Positions 42,941 to 56,710 of a stretch of 64,000 bases of DNA are shown here, one piece after another. The notes beneath the pieces were generated by a model. The model worked only from the letters and a program-made list of their open reading frames with translations. It was not told the origin of the DNA and ran no database searches. The DNA comes from Bombus terrestris (taxonomy: Eukaryota > Arthropoda > Insecta > Hymenoptera > Apidae). The translations under genes were made by a program, and so were the position numbers. The stretch spans positions 248,001 through 312,000 of the forward strand of contig NW_025963576.1 in NCBI RefSeq assembly GCF_910591885.1. The letters are read 5' to 3'. Numbering within the stretch: position 1 is the stretch's first letter; each line of letters starts with the position of its first letter.

Positions 42941-44170
42941 GTTGGACAACGTGGGACACCGTTGGACATCGTTGGACACCGTGGGACAACGTGGGACAAC
43001 GTGAGAAAACGTGGGACAACGTGGGACAACGTGGGACAACGTGGGACAACGTGGGACAACGTGGGACAACGTGGGACAACGTGGGACAACGTGGGACAAC
43101 GTGGGACAACGTGGGACAACGTGGGACAACGTGGGACAACGTGGGACAACGTGGGACAACGTTGGACACCGTGGGACACCGTTGGACACCGTTGGACATC
43201 GTTGGACACCGTGGGACAACGTGGGACAACGTGGGAAAACGTGGGACAACGTGGGACAACGTGGGACAACGTGGGACAACGTGGGACAACGTGGGACAAC
43301 GTGGGACAACGTGGGACAACGTGGGACAACGTGGGACAACGTGGGACAACGTGGGAAACCATGGAACAACGTGGGACAACGTGGGACACCGTTGGACATC
43401 GTTGGACAACGTGGGACAACGTGGGACAACGTGGGACAACGTGGGACAACGTGGGACACCGTTGGACACCGTGGGACACCGTTGGACACCGTTGGACATC
43501 GTTGGACACCGTGGGACAACGTGGGACACCGTGGGACAACGTGGGACAACGTGGGACAACGTGGGACAACGTGGGACAACGTGGGACAACGTGGGACAAC
43601 GTGGGACAACGTGGGACAACGTGGGACATCGTGGGACAACGTGGGACAACGTAGGACAACGTGGGACACCGTTGGACACCGTTGGACACCGTTGGACACC
43701 GTTGGACATCGTTGGACACCGTGGGACAACGTGGGACAACGTGGGACAACGTGGGAAACCATGGAACAACGTGGGACAACGTGGGACACCGTTGGACATC
43801 GTTGGAGATCGTTGGACACCGTGGGACAACGTGGGACAACGTGGGAAAACGTGGGACAACGTGGGACAACGTGGGACAACGTGGGAAACCATGGAACAAC
43901 GTGGGACAACGTGGGACACCGTTGGACATCGTTGGACAACGTGGGACAACGTGGGACAACGTGGGACAACGTGGGACAACGTGGGACAACGTGGGACATC
44001 GTGGGACAACGTGGGACAACGTGGGACAACGTGGGACGACGTGGGACAACGTGGGACAACGTCGGACAACGTGGGACAACGTGGGACATCGTGGGACAAC
44101 GTGGGACAACGTGGGACAACGTGGGACAACGTGGGACAACGTGGGACACCGTTGGACATCGTTGGACACC
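42941..44170 (+). repeat. Duplication I, copy 2 (partner about 33091-34330)
   Basis: It follows directly after the 4.0-kb tandem pair, just as copy 1 directly precedes it. Its right part has the GTTGGAGATC unit and so merges into module copy 3. Confidence 0.87.
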
Positions 44171-45090
44171 GTGGGACAACGTGGGACAACGTGGGACAAC
44201 GTGGGACACCGTTGGACACCGTTGGACACCGTTGGACACCGTTGGACATCGTTGGACACCGTGGGACAACGTGGGACAACGTGGGACAACGTGGGAAACC
44301 ATGGAACAACGTGGGACAACGTGGGACACCGTTGGACATCGTTGGACAACGTGGGACAACGTGGGACAACGTGGGACAACGTGGGACAACGTGGGACAAC
44401 GTGGGACAACGTGGGACACCGTTGGACACCGTGGGACACCGTTGGACACCGTTGGACATCGTTGGACACCGTGGGACAACGTGGGACAACGTGGGACAAC
44501 GTGGGACAACGTGGGAAAACGTGGGACATCGTGGGACAACGTGGGACAACGTGGGACAACGTGGGACACCGTTGGACACCGTTGGACACCGTTGGACACC
44601 GTTGGACATCGTTGGACACCGTGGGACAACGTGGGACAACGTGGGACAACGTGGGAAACCATGGAACAACGTGGGACAACGTGGGACACCGTTGGACATC
44701 GTTGGAGATCGTTGGACACCGTGGGACAACGTGGGACAACGTGGGAAAACGTGGGACAACGTGGGACAACGTGGGACAACGTGGGAAACCATGGAACAAC
44801 GTGGGACAACGTGGGACACCGTTGGACATCGTTGGACAACGTGGGACAACGTGGGACAACGTGGGACAACGTGGGACAACGTGGGACAACGTGGGACAAC
44901 GTGGGACAACGTGGGACATCGTGGGACAACGTGGGACAACGTGGGACAACGTGGGACACCGTTGGACACCGTTGGACACCGTTGGACACCGTTGGACATC
45001 GTTGGACACCGTGGGACAACGTGGGACAACGTCGGACAACGTGGGACAACGTGGGACATCGTGGGACAACGTGGGACAACGTGGGACAAC
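43451..45090 (+). repeat. 1.85-kb duplication J, copy 1 (partner about 45311-46945)
   Basis: Offsets are 1,860 bp at the left (GC 43451/45311), then 1,850 bp at GTAGG 43651/45501, GTTGGAGATC 43801/45651 and 44701/46551, GTGGGAAAAC 44511/46361, and GTCGG 45031/46881. The 10-bp change is one GA unit in a run just before GTAGG. Copies are separated by about 0.2 kb. Confidence 0.9.
43750..44890 (+). repeat. GTTGGAGATC module, copy 3 of 4
   Basis: The nine markers at 43761, 43801, 43891, 44031, 44061, 44301, 44661, 44701 and 44791 match copy 2 at one constant offset of 14,490 bp without any gain or loss of units. This is close kinship over a long distance. Confidence 0.9.
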
Positions 45091-45310
45091 GTGGGACAAC
45101 GTGGGACACCGTTGGACACCGTGGGACACCGTTGGACACCGTTGGACATCGTTGGACACCGTGGGACAACGTGGGACAACGTGGGACAACGTGGGACAAC
45201 GTGGGAAAACGTGGGACATCGTGGGACAACGTGGGACAACGTGGGACAACGTGGGACACCGTTGGACACCGTTGGACACCGTTGGACAACGTGGGACAAC
45301 GTGGGACAAC

Positions 45311-46945
45311 GTGGGACACCGTTGGACACCGTGGGACACCGTTGGACACCGTTGGACATCGTTGGACACCGTGGGACAACGTGGGACACCGTGGGACAAC
45401 GTGGGACAACGTGGGACAACGTGGGACAACGTGGGACAACGTGGGACAACGTGGGACAACGTGGGACAACGTGGGACATCGTGGGACAACGTGGGACAAC
45501 GTAGGACAACGTGGGACACCGTTGGACACCGTTGGACACCGTTGGACACCGTTGGACATCGTTGGACACCGTGGGACAACGTGGGACAACGTGGGACAAC
45601 GTGGGAAACCATGGAACAACGTGGGACAACGTGGGACACCGTTGGACATCGTTGGAGATCGTTGGACACCGTGGGACAACGTGGGACAACGTGGGAAAAC
45701 GTGGGACAACGTGGGACAACGTGGGACAACGTGGGAAACCATGGAACAACGTGGGACAACGTGGGACACCGTTGGACATCGTTGGACAACGTGGGACAAC
45801 GTGGGACAACGTGGGACAACGTGGGACAACGTGGGACAACGTGGGACATCGTGGGACAACGTGGGACAACGTGGGACAACGTGGGACGACGTGGGACAAC
45901 GTGGGACATCGTCGGACAACGTGGGACAACGTGGGACATCGTGGGACAACGTGGGACAACGTGGGACAACGTGGGACAACGTGGGACAACGTGGGACACC
46001 GTTGGACATCGTTGGACACCGTGGGACAACGTGGGACAACGTGGGACAACGTGGGACACCGTTGGACACCGTTGGACACCGTTGGACACCGTTGGACATC
46101 GTTGGACACCGTGGGACAACGTGGGACAACGTGGGACAACGTGGGAAACCATGGAACAACGTGGGACAACGTGGGACACCGTTGGACATCGTTGGACAAC
46201 GTGGGACAACGTGGGACAACGTGGGACAACGTGGGACAACGTGGGACAACGTGGGACAACGTGGGACACCGTTGGACACCGTGGGACACCGTTGGACACC
46301 GTTGGACATCGTTGGACACCGTGGGACAACGTGGGACAACGTGGGACAACGTGGGACAACGTGGGAAAACGTGGGACATCGTGGGACAACGTGGGACAAC
46401 GTGGGACAACGTGGGACACCGTTGGACACCGTTGGACACCGTTGGACACCGTTGGACATCGTTGGACAACGTGGGACAACGTGGGACAACGTGGGACAAC
46501 GTGGGAAACCATGGAACAACGTGGGACAACGTGGGACACCGTTGGACATCGTTGGAGATCGTTGGACACCGTGGGACAACGTGGGACAACGTGGGAAAAC
46601 GTGGGACAACGTGGGACAACGTGGGACAACGTGGGAAACCATGGAACAACGTGGGACAACGTGGGACACCGTTGGACATCGTTGGACAACGTGGGACAAC
46701 GTGGGACAACGTGGGACAACGTGGGACAACGTGGGACAACGTGGGACAACGTGGGACAACGTGGGACATCGTGGGACAACGTGGGACAACGTGGGACAAC
46801 GTGGGACACCGTTGGACACCGTTGGACACCGTTGGACACCGTTGGACATCGTTGGACACCGTGGGACAACGTGGGACAACGTCGGACAACGTGGGACAAC
46901 GTGGGACATCGTGGGACAACGTGGGACAACGTGGGACAACGTGGG
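45311..46945 (+). repeat. 1.85-kb duplication J, copy 2 (partner about 43451-45090)
   Basis: Same marker order as copy 1. Point differences include GT at 45901 (copy 1 has GA) and TA at 46461 (copy 1 has TC at 44611). It ends near 46945, where run lengths begin to differ. Confidence 0.9.
45600..46740 (+). repeat. GTTGGAGATC module, copy 4 of 4
   Basis: GTTGGAGATC at 45651 and 46551, 1,850 bp from the pair at 43801 and 44701. It is contained in the 1.85-kb duplication J. A unit at 45901 is GT where copies 1-3 have GA. Confidence 0.9.
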
Positions 46946-47269
46946 ACAACGTGGGACAACGTGGGACACCGTTGGACATCGTTGGACACCGTGGGACAAC
47001 GTGGGACAACGTGGGACAACGTGGGACACCGTTGGACACCGTTGGACACCGTTGGACACCGTTGGACATCGTTGGACACCGTGGGACAACGTGGGACAAC
47101 GTGGGACAACGTGGGAAACCATGGAACAACGTGGGACAACGTGGGAAACCATGGAACAACGTGGGACAACGTGGGACACCGTTGGACATCGTTGGACAAC
47201 GTGGGACAACGTGGGACAACGTGGGACAACGTGGGACAACGTGGGACAACGTGGGACAACGTGGGACAC

Positions 47270-48010
47270 CGTTGGACACCGTGGGACAACGTGGGACAAC
47301 GTGGGAAAACGTGGGACAACGTGGGACACCGTTGGACATCGCTGGACACCGTTGGACATCGTTGGACACCGTGGGACAACGTGGGACAACGTGGGACAAC
47401 GTGGGACAACGTGCGACAACGTGGGACAACGTGGGACAACGTGGGACAACGTGGGACAACGTGGGACAACGTGGGACATCGTGGGACAACGTGGGACAAA
47501 GTGGGACAACGTGGGACAACGTGGGACATCGTTGGACACCGTTGGACACCGTGGGACAACGTGGGACAACGTGGGACAACGTGGGACAACGTGGGACAAC
47601 GTGGGACAACGTGGGACAACGTGGGACAACGTGGGACAACGTGGGACAACGTGGGACAACGTGGGACAACGTGGGACAACGTGGGAAACCATGGAACAAC
47701 GTGGGACAACGTGGGACACCGTTGGACATCGTTGGACAACGTGGGACAACGTGGGACAACGTGGGACAACGTGGGACAACGTGGGACAACGTGGGACACC
47801 GTTGGACACCGTGGGACACCGTTGGACATCGTTGGACACCGTGGGACAACGTGGGACAACGTGGGACAACGTGGGACACCGTTGGACACCGTTGGACACC
47901 GTTGGACACCGTTGGACATCGTTGGACACCGTGGGACAACGTGGGACAACGTGGGACAACGTGGGAAACCATGGAACAACGTGGGACAACGTGGGACACC
48001 GTTGGACATC
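47270..48010 (+). repeat. Duplication G, copy 2 (partner about 31620-32350)
   Basis: Holds the second GTGCGACAAC (47411) and a private GTGGGACAAA at 47491. It lies just right of a CCATGG doublet only 30 bp apart (47121 and 47151), a spacing not seen elsewhere. Confidence 0.85.
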
Positions 48011-48290
48011 GTTGGACAACGTGGGACAACGTGGGACAACGTGGGACAACGTGGGACAACGTGGGACAACGTGGGACAACGTGGGACACCGTTGGACACC
48101 GTGGGACACCGTTGGACACCGTTGGACATCGTTGGACACCGTGGGACAACGTGGGACAACGTGGGACAACGTGGGACAACGTGGGACAACGTGGGACAAC
48201 GTGGGACAACGTGGGACAACGTGGGACAACGTGGGACAACGTGGGACATCGTGGGACAACGTGGGACAACGTGGGACAGCGTGGGACATC

Positions 48291-48810
48291 GTTTGACAAC
48301 GTGGGACAACGTGGGACAACGTGGGACAACGTGGGACACCGTTGGACAACGTGGGACACCGTTGGACATCGTTGGACACCGTGGGACAACGTGGGACAAC
48401 GTGGGAAAACGTGGGACAACGTGGGACAACGTGGGACAACGTGGGACAACGTGGGACAACGTGGGACAACGTGGGACAACGTGGGACAACGTGGGACAAC
48501 GTGGGACAACGTGGGACAACGTGGGACAACGTGGGACAACGTGGGACAACGTTGGACACCGTGGGACACCGTTGGACACCGTTGGACATCGTTGGACACC
48601 GTGGGACAACGTGGGACAACGTGGGAAAACGTGGGACAACGTGGGACAACGTGGGACAACGTGGGACAACGTGGGACAACGTGGGACAACGTGGGACAAC
48701 GTGGGACAACGTGGGACAACGTGGGACAACGTGGGACATCGTGGGACAACGTGGGACAACGTGGGACAACGTGGGACAACGTGGGACAACGTGGGACACC
48801 GTAGGACATC
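48291..48810 (+). repeat. GTTTG-GTAGG module, first of four copies
   Basis: A GTTTGACAAC unit, always preceded by GTGGGACAGC and a GT unit, is followed downstream by GTAGGACATC at 48291/48801 (510 bp apart), 52431/53191 (760 bp), 54271/55031 (760 bp) and 57891/58661 (770 bp). In between lie a TA unit, GTGGGAAAAC and long GA runs. Further GTTTG units without this partner are at 42901, 51991, 52051 and 57621. Confidence 0.8.
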
Positions 48811-50849
48811 GTTGGACACCGTGGGACAACGTGGGACAACGTGGGACAACGTGGGACACCGTTGGACACCGTTGGACACCGTTGGACACCGTTGGACATC
48901 GTTGGACACCGTGGGACAACGTGGGACAACGTGGGACAACGTGGGAAACCATGGAACAACGTGGGACAACGTGGGACACCGTTGGACATCGTTGGACAAC
49001 GTGGGACAACGTGGGACAACGTGGGACAACGTGGGACAACGTGGGACAACGTGGGACAACGTGGGACACCGTTGGACACCGTGGGCCACCGTTGGACACC
49101 GTTGGACATCGTTGGACACCGTGGGACAACGTGGGACAACGTGGGACAACGTGGGACAACGTGGGACAACGTGGGACAACGTGGGACAACGTGGGACAAC
49201 GTGGGACAACGTGGGACAACGTGGGACATCGTGGGACAACGTGGGACAACGTGGGACAACGTGGGACACCGTTGGACACCGTTGGACACCGTTGGACACC
49301 GTTGGACATCGTTGGACACCGTGGGACAACGTGGGACAACGTGGGACAACGTGGGAAACCATGGAACAACGTGGGACAACGTGGGACACCGTTGGACATC
49401 GTTGGACATCGTTGGACACCGTGGGACAACGTGGGACAACGTGGGAAAACGTGGGACAACGTGGGACACCGTTGGACATCGCTGGACACCGTTGGACATC
49501 GTTGGACACCGTGGGACAACGTGGGACAACGTGGGACAACGTGGGACAACGTGGGACAACGTGGGACAACGTGGGACAACGTGGGACAACGTGGGACACC
49601 GTTGGACACCGTTGGACATCGTTGGACACCGTGGGACAACGTGGGACAACGTGGGACAACGTGGGACAACGTGGGACAACGTGGGACAACGTGGGACAAC
49701 GTGGGACAACGTGGGACAACGTGGGACAACGTGGGACAACGTGGGACAACGTGGGACAACGTGGGACAACGTGGGACAACGTGGGACAACGTGGGACATC
49801 GTGGGACAACGTGGGACAACGTGGGACAACGTGGGACAACGTGGGACACCGTTGGACAACGTGGGACACCGTTGGACATCGTGGGACACCGTGGGACAAC
49901 GTGGGACAACGTGGGACCACGTGGGACAACGTGGGACAACGTGGGACAACGTGGGACAACGTGGGACATCGTGGGACAACGTGGGACAACGTGGGACAAC
50001 GTGGGACAACGTGGGACAACGTGGGACACCGTTGGACACCGTTGGACACCGTTGGACACCGTTGGACATCGTTGGACACCGTGGGACAACGTGGGACAAC
50101 GTGGGACAACGTGGGAAACCATGGAACAACGTGGGACAACGTGGGACACCGTTGGACATCGTTGGACATCGTTGGACACCGTGGGACAACGTGGGACAAC
50201 GTGGGAAAACGTGGGACAACGTGGGACACCGTTGGACATCGCTGGACACCGTTGGACATCGTTGGACACCGTGGGACAACGTGGGACAACGTGGGACAAC
50301 GTGGGACAACGTGGGACAACGTGGGACAACGTGGGACAACGTGGGACAACGTGGGACAACGTGGGACACCGTGGGACAACGTGGGACAACGTGGGACAAC
50401 GTGGGACAACGTGGGACATCGTTGGACACCGTTGGACACCGTGGGACAACGTGGGACAACGTGGGACAACGTGGGAAACCATGGAACAATGTGGGACAAC
50501 GTGGGACACCGTTGGACATCGTTGGACATCGTTGGACACCGTGGGACAACGTGGGACAACGTGGGAAAACGTGGGACAACGTGGGAAAACGTGGGACAAC
50601 GTGGGACACCGTTGGACATCGCTGGACACCGTTGGACATCGTTGGACACCGTGGGACAACGTGGGACAACGTGGGACAACGTGGGACAACGTGGGACAAC
50701 GTGGGACAACGTGGGACACCGTTGGACATCGCTGGACACCGTTGGACATCGTTGGACACCGTGGGACAACGTGGGACAACGTGGGAAAACGTGGGACAAC
50801 GTGGGACACCGTTGGACATCGCTGGACACCGTTGGACATCGTTGGACAC

Positions 50850-51900
50850 CGTGGGACAACGTGGGACAACGTGGGACAACGTGGGACAACGTGGGACAAC
50901 GTGGGACAACGTGGGACAACGTGGGACAACGTGGGACAACGTGGGACACCGTGGGACAACGTGGGACAACGTGGGACAACGTGGGACAACGTGGGACATC
51001 GTTGGACACCGTTGGACACCGTGGGACAACGTGGGACAACGTGGGACAACGTGGGAAACCATGGAACAACGTGGGACAACGTGGGACACCGTTGGACATC
51101 GTTGGACATCGTTGGACACCGTGGGACAACGTGGGACAACGTGGGAAAACGTGGGACAACGTGGGAAAACGTGGGACAACGTGGGACACCGTTGGACATC
51201 GCTGGACACCGTTGGACATCGTTGGACACCGTGGGACAACGTGGGACAACGTGGGACAACGTGGGACAACGTGGGACAACGTGGGACAACGTGGGACAAC
51301 GTGGGACAACGTGGGACACCGTTGGACATCGTTGGACACCGTGGGACAACGTGGGACAACGTGGGACAACGTGGGAAACCATGGAACAACGTGGGACAAC
51401 GTGGGACACCGTTGGACATCGTTGGACAACGTGGGACAACGTGGGACAACGTGGGACAACGTGGGACAACGTGGGACAACGTGGGACAACGTGGGACACC
51501 GTTGGACAACGTGGGACACCGTTGGACATCGTTGGACACCGTGGGACAACGTGGGACAACGTGGGACCACGTGGGACAACGTGGGACAACGTGGGACAAC
51601 GTGGGACAACTTGGGACAACGTGGGACAACGTGGGACAACGTGGGACATCGTGGGACAACGTGGGACAACGTGGGACAACGTGGGACAACGTGGGACAAC
51701 GTGGGACACCGTTGGACATCGTTGGACACCGTGGGACACCGTGGGACAACGTGGGACAACGTGGGACAACGTGGGACAACGTGGGACAACGTGGGAAACC
51801 ATGGAACAACGTGGGACAACGTGGGACACCGTTGGACATCGTTGGACAACGTGGGACAACGTGGGACAACGTGGGACAACGTGGGACAACGTGGGACAAC
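50850..51900 (+). repeat. Duplication K, copy 1 (partner about 55640-56710)
   Basis: CCATGG 51061/55881, the double GTGGGAAAAC (51141+51161 against 55961+55981), TTGGG 51611/56431 and CCATGG 51801/56611 give offsets of 4,820 then 4,810 bp. A related double GTGGGAAAAC at 50561+50581 follows a CCATGG whose second unit ends in AAT (50481). Confidence 0.82.
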
Positions 51901-52110
51901 GTGGGACAACGTGGGACAACGTGGGACAACGTGGGACAACGTGGGACATCGTGGGACAACGTGGGACAACGTGGGACAGCGTGGGACATCGTTTGACAAC
52001 GTGGGACAACGTGGGACAACGTGGGACAACGTGGGACAGCGTGGGACATCGTTTGACAACGTGGGACAACGTGGGACAACGTGGGACAACGTGGGACACC
52101 GTTGGACAAC

Positions 52111-53945
52111 GTGGGACACCGTTGGACATCGTTGGACACCGTGGGACAACGTGGGACAACGTGGGACAACGTGGGACAACGTGGGACAACGTGGGACAAC
52201 GTGGGACAACGTGGGACAACGTGGGACACCGTTGGACACCGTGGGACACCGTTGGACACCGTTGGACATCGTTGGACACCGTGGGACAACGTGGGACAAC
52301 GTGGGACAACGTGGGACATCGTGGGACAACGTGGGACAACGTGGGACAACGTGGGACAACGTGGGACAACGTGGGACAACGTGGGACATCGTGGGACAAC
52401 GTGGGACAACGTGGGACAGCGTGGGACATCGTTTGACAACGTGGGACAACGTGGGACAACGTGGGACAACGTGGGACACCGTTGGACAACGTGGGACACC
52501 GTTGGACATCGTTGGACACCGTGGGACAACGTGGGACAACGTGGGAAAACGTGGGACAACGTGGGACAACGTGGGACAACGTGGGACAACGTGGGACAAC
52601 GTGGGACAACGTGGGACAACGTGGGACAACGTGGGACAACGTGGGACAACGTGGGACAACGTGGGACAACGTGGGACAACGTGGGACAACGTGGGACAAC
52701 GTGGGACAACGTGGGACAACGTTGGACACCGTGGGACACCGTTGGACACCGTTGGACATCGTTGGACACCGTGGGACAACGTGGGACAACGTGGGAAAAC
52801 GTGGGACAACGTGGGACAACGTGGGACAACGTGGGACAACGTGGGACAACGTGGGACAACGTGGGACAACGTGGGACAACGTGGGACAACGTGGGACAAC
52901 GTGGGACATCGTGGGACAACGTGGGACAACGTGGGACAACGTGGGACAACGTGGGACAACGTGGGACAACGTGGGAAACCATGGAACAACGTGGGACAAC
53001 GTGGGACACCGTTGGACATCGTTGGACATCGTTGGACACCGTGGGACAACGTGGGACAACGTGGGACAACGTGGGACATCGTGGGACAACGTGGGACAAC
53101 GTGGGACAACGTGGGACAACGTGGGACATCGTGGGACAACGTGGGACAACGTGGGACAACGTGGGACAACGTGGGACAACGTGGGACACCGTAGGACATC
53201 GTTGGACACCGTGGGACAACGTGGGACAACGTGGGACAACGTGGGACACCGTTGGACAACGTGGGACAACGTGGGACAACGTGGGACAACGTGGGACAAC
53301 GTGGGACAACGTGGGACAACGTGGGACATCGTGGGACAACGTGGGACAACGTGGGACAACGTGGGACAACGTGGGACACCGTTGGACAACGTGGGACACC
53401 GTTGGACATCGTTGGACACCGTGGGACAACGTGGGACAACGTGGGACCACGTGGGACAACGTGGGACAACGTGGGACAACGTGGGACAACGTGGGACATC
53501 GTGGGACAACGTGGGACAACGTGGGACAACGTGGGACAACGTGGGACAACGTGGGACACCGTTGGACACCGTTGGACACCGTTGGACACCGTTGGACATC
53601 GTTGGACACCGTGGGACAACGTGGGACAACGTGGGACAACGTGGGAAACCATGGAACAACGTGGGACAACGTGGGACACCGTTGGACATCGTTGGACATC
53701 GTTGGACACCGTGGGACAACGTGGGACAACGTGGGAAAACGTGGGACAACGTGGGACACCGTTGGACATCGCTGGACACCGTTGGACATCGTTGGACACC
53801 GTGGGACAACGTGGGACAACGTGGGACAACGTGGGACAACGTGGGACAACGTGGGACAACGTGGGACAACGTGGGACAACGTGGGACAACGTGGGACAAC
53901 GTGGGACAACGTGGGACAACGTGGGACACCGTGGGACAACGTGGG
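52111..53945 (+). repeat. 1.84-kb tandem duplication L, copy 1
   Basis: All markers repeat exactly 1,840 bp downstream: GTTTG 52431/54271, GTAGG 53191/55031, GTGGGACCAC 53441/55281, CCATGG 53651/55491 and GC 53921/55761. I saw no gain or loss of units between copies. Confidence 0.93.
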
Positions 53946-53950
53946 ACAAC

Positions 53951-55785
53951 GTGGGACACCGTTGGACATCGTTGGACACCGTGGGACAACGTGGGACAAC
54001 GTGGGACAACGTGGGACAACGTGGGACAACGTGGGACAACGTGGGACAACGTGGGACAACGTGGGACACCGTTGGACACCGTGGGACACCGTTGGACACC
54101 GTTGGACATCGTTGGACACCGTGGGACAACGTGGGACAACGTGGGACAACGTGGGACATCGTGGGACAACGTGGGACAACGTGGGACAACGTGGGACAAC
54201 GTGGGACAACGTGGGACAACGTGGGACATCGTGGGACAACGTGGGACAACGTGGGACAGCGTGGGACATCGTTTGACAACGTGGGACAACGTGGGACAAC
54301 GTGGGACAACGTGGGACACCGTTGGACAACGTGGGACACCGTTGGACATCGTTGGACACCGTGGGACAACGTGGGACAACGTGGGAAAACGTGGGACAAC
54401 GTGGGACAACGTGGGACAACGTGGGACAACGTGGGACAACGTGGGACAACGTGGGACAACGTGGGACAACGTGGGACAACGTGGGACAACGTGGGACAAC
54501 GTGGGACAACGTGGGACAACGTGGGACAACGTGGGACAACGTGGGACAACGTGGGACAACGTTGGACACCGTGGGACACCGTTGGACACCGTTGGACATC
54601 GTTGGACACCGTGGGACAACGTGGGACAACGTGGGAAAACGTGGGACAACGTGGGACAACGTGGGACAACGTGGGACAACGTGGGACAACGTGGGACAAC
54701 GTGGGACAACGTGGGACAACGTGGGACAACGTGGGACAACGTGGGACATCGTGGGACAACGTGGGACAACGTGGGACAACGTGGGACAACGTGGGACAAC
54801 GTGGGACAACGTGGGAAACCATGGAACAACGTGGGACAACGTGGGACACCGTTGGACATCGTTGGACATCGTTGGACACCGTGGGACAACGTGGGACAAC
54901 GTGGGACAACGTGGGACATCGTGGGACAACGTGGGACAACGTGGGACAACGTGGGACAACGTGGGACATCGTGGGACAACGTGGGACAACGTGGGACAAC
55001 GTGGGACAACGTGGGACAACGTGGGACACCGTAGGACATCGTTGGACACCGTGGGACAACGTGGGACAACGTGGGACAACGTGGGACACCGTTGGACAAC
55101 GTGGGACAACGTGGGACAACGTGGGACAACGTGGGACAACGTGGGACAACGTGGGACAACGTGGGACATCGTGGGACAACGTGGGACAACGTGGGACAAC
55201 GTGGGACAACGTGGGACACCGTTGGACAACGTGGGACACCGTTGGACATCGTTGGACACCGTGGGACAACGTGGGACAACGTGGGACCACGTGGGACAAC
55301 GTGGGACAACGTGGGACAACGTGGGACAACGTGGGACATCGTGGGACAACGTGGGACAACGTGGGACAACGTGGGACAACGTGGGACAACGTGGGACACC
55401 GTTGGACACCGTTGGACACCGTTGGACACCGTTGGACATCGTTGGACACCGTGGGACAACGTGGGACAACGTGGGACAACGTGGGAAACCATGGAACAAC
55501 GTGGGACAACGTGGGACACCGTTGGACATCGTTGGACATCGTTGGACACCGTGGGACAACGTGGGACAACGTGGGAAAACGTGGGACAACGTGGGACACC
55601 GTTGGACATCGCTGGACACCGTTGGACATCGTTGGACACCGTGGGACAACGTGGGACAACGTGGGACAACGTGGGACAACGTGGGACAACGTGGGACAAC
55701 GTGGGACAACGTGGGACAACGTGGGACAACGTGGGACAACGTGGGACAACGTGGGACAACGTGGGACACCGTGGGACAACGTGGG
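53951..55785 (+). repeat. 1.84-kb tandem duplication L, copy 2
   Basis: It starts where copy 1 ends, in the same orientation, and keeps the exact 1,840-bp offset to its end near 55785. The perfect register suggests a very recent event, or an assembly that used one sequence twice. Confidence 0.93.
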
Positions 55786-56710
55786 ACAACGTGGGACAAC
55801 GTGGGACAACGTGGGACATCGTTGGACACCGTTGGACACCGTGGGACAACGTGGGACAACGTGGGACAACGTGGGAAACCATGGAACAACGTGGGACAAC
55901 GTGGGACACCGTTGGACATCGTTGGACATCGTTGGACACCGTGGGACAACGTGGGACAACGTGGGAAAACGTGGGACAACGTGGGAAAACGTGGGACAAC
56001 GTGGGACACCGTTGGACATCGCTGGACACCGTTGGACATCGTTGGACACCGTGGGACAACGTGGGACAACGTGGGACAACGTGGGACAACGTGGGACAAC
56101 GTGGGACAACGTGGGACAACGTGGGACAACGTGGGACACCGTTGGACATCGTTGGACACCGTGGGACAACGTGGGACAACGTGGGACAACGTGGGAAACC
56201 ATGGAACAACGTGGGACAACGTGGGACACCGTTGGACATCGTTGGACAACGTGGGACAACGTGGGACAACGTGGGACAACGTGGGACAACGTGGGACAAC
56301 GTGGGACAACGTGGGACACCGTTGGACAACGTGGGACACCGTTGGACATCGTTGGACACCGTGGGACAACGTGGGACAACGTGGGACCACGTGGGACAAC
56401 GTGGGACAACGTGGGACAACGTGGGACAACTTGGGACAACGTGGGACAACGTGGGACAACGTGGGACATCGTGGGACAACGTGGGACAACGTGGGACAAC
56501 GTGGGACAACGTGGGACAACGTGGGACACCGTTGGACATCGTTGGACACCGTGGGACACCGTGGGACAACGTGGGACAACGTGGGACAACGTGGGACAAC
56601 GTGGGAAACCATGGAACAACGTGGGACAACGTGGGACACCGTTGGACATCGTTGGACAACGTGGGACAACGTGGGACAACGTGGGACAACGTGGGACAAC
56701 GTGGGACAAC
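55640..56710 (+). repeat. Duplication K, copy 2 (partner about 50850-51900)
   Basis: It begins in the last part of tandem copy L2 and continues past it, so the L tandem (52.11-55.78 kb) sits between the two K copies. Markers as in copy 1 at 55881, 55961, 55981, 56431 and 56611. Confidence 0.82.
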
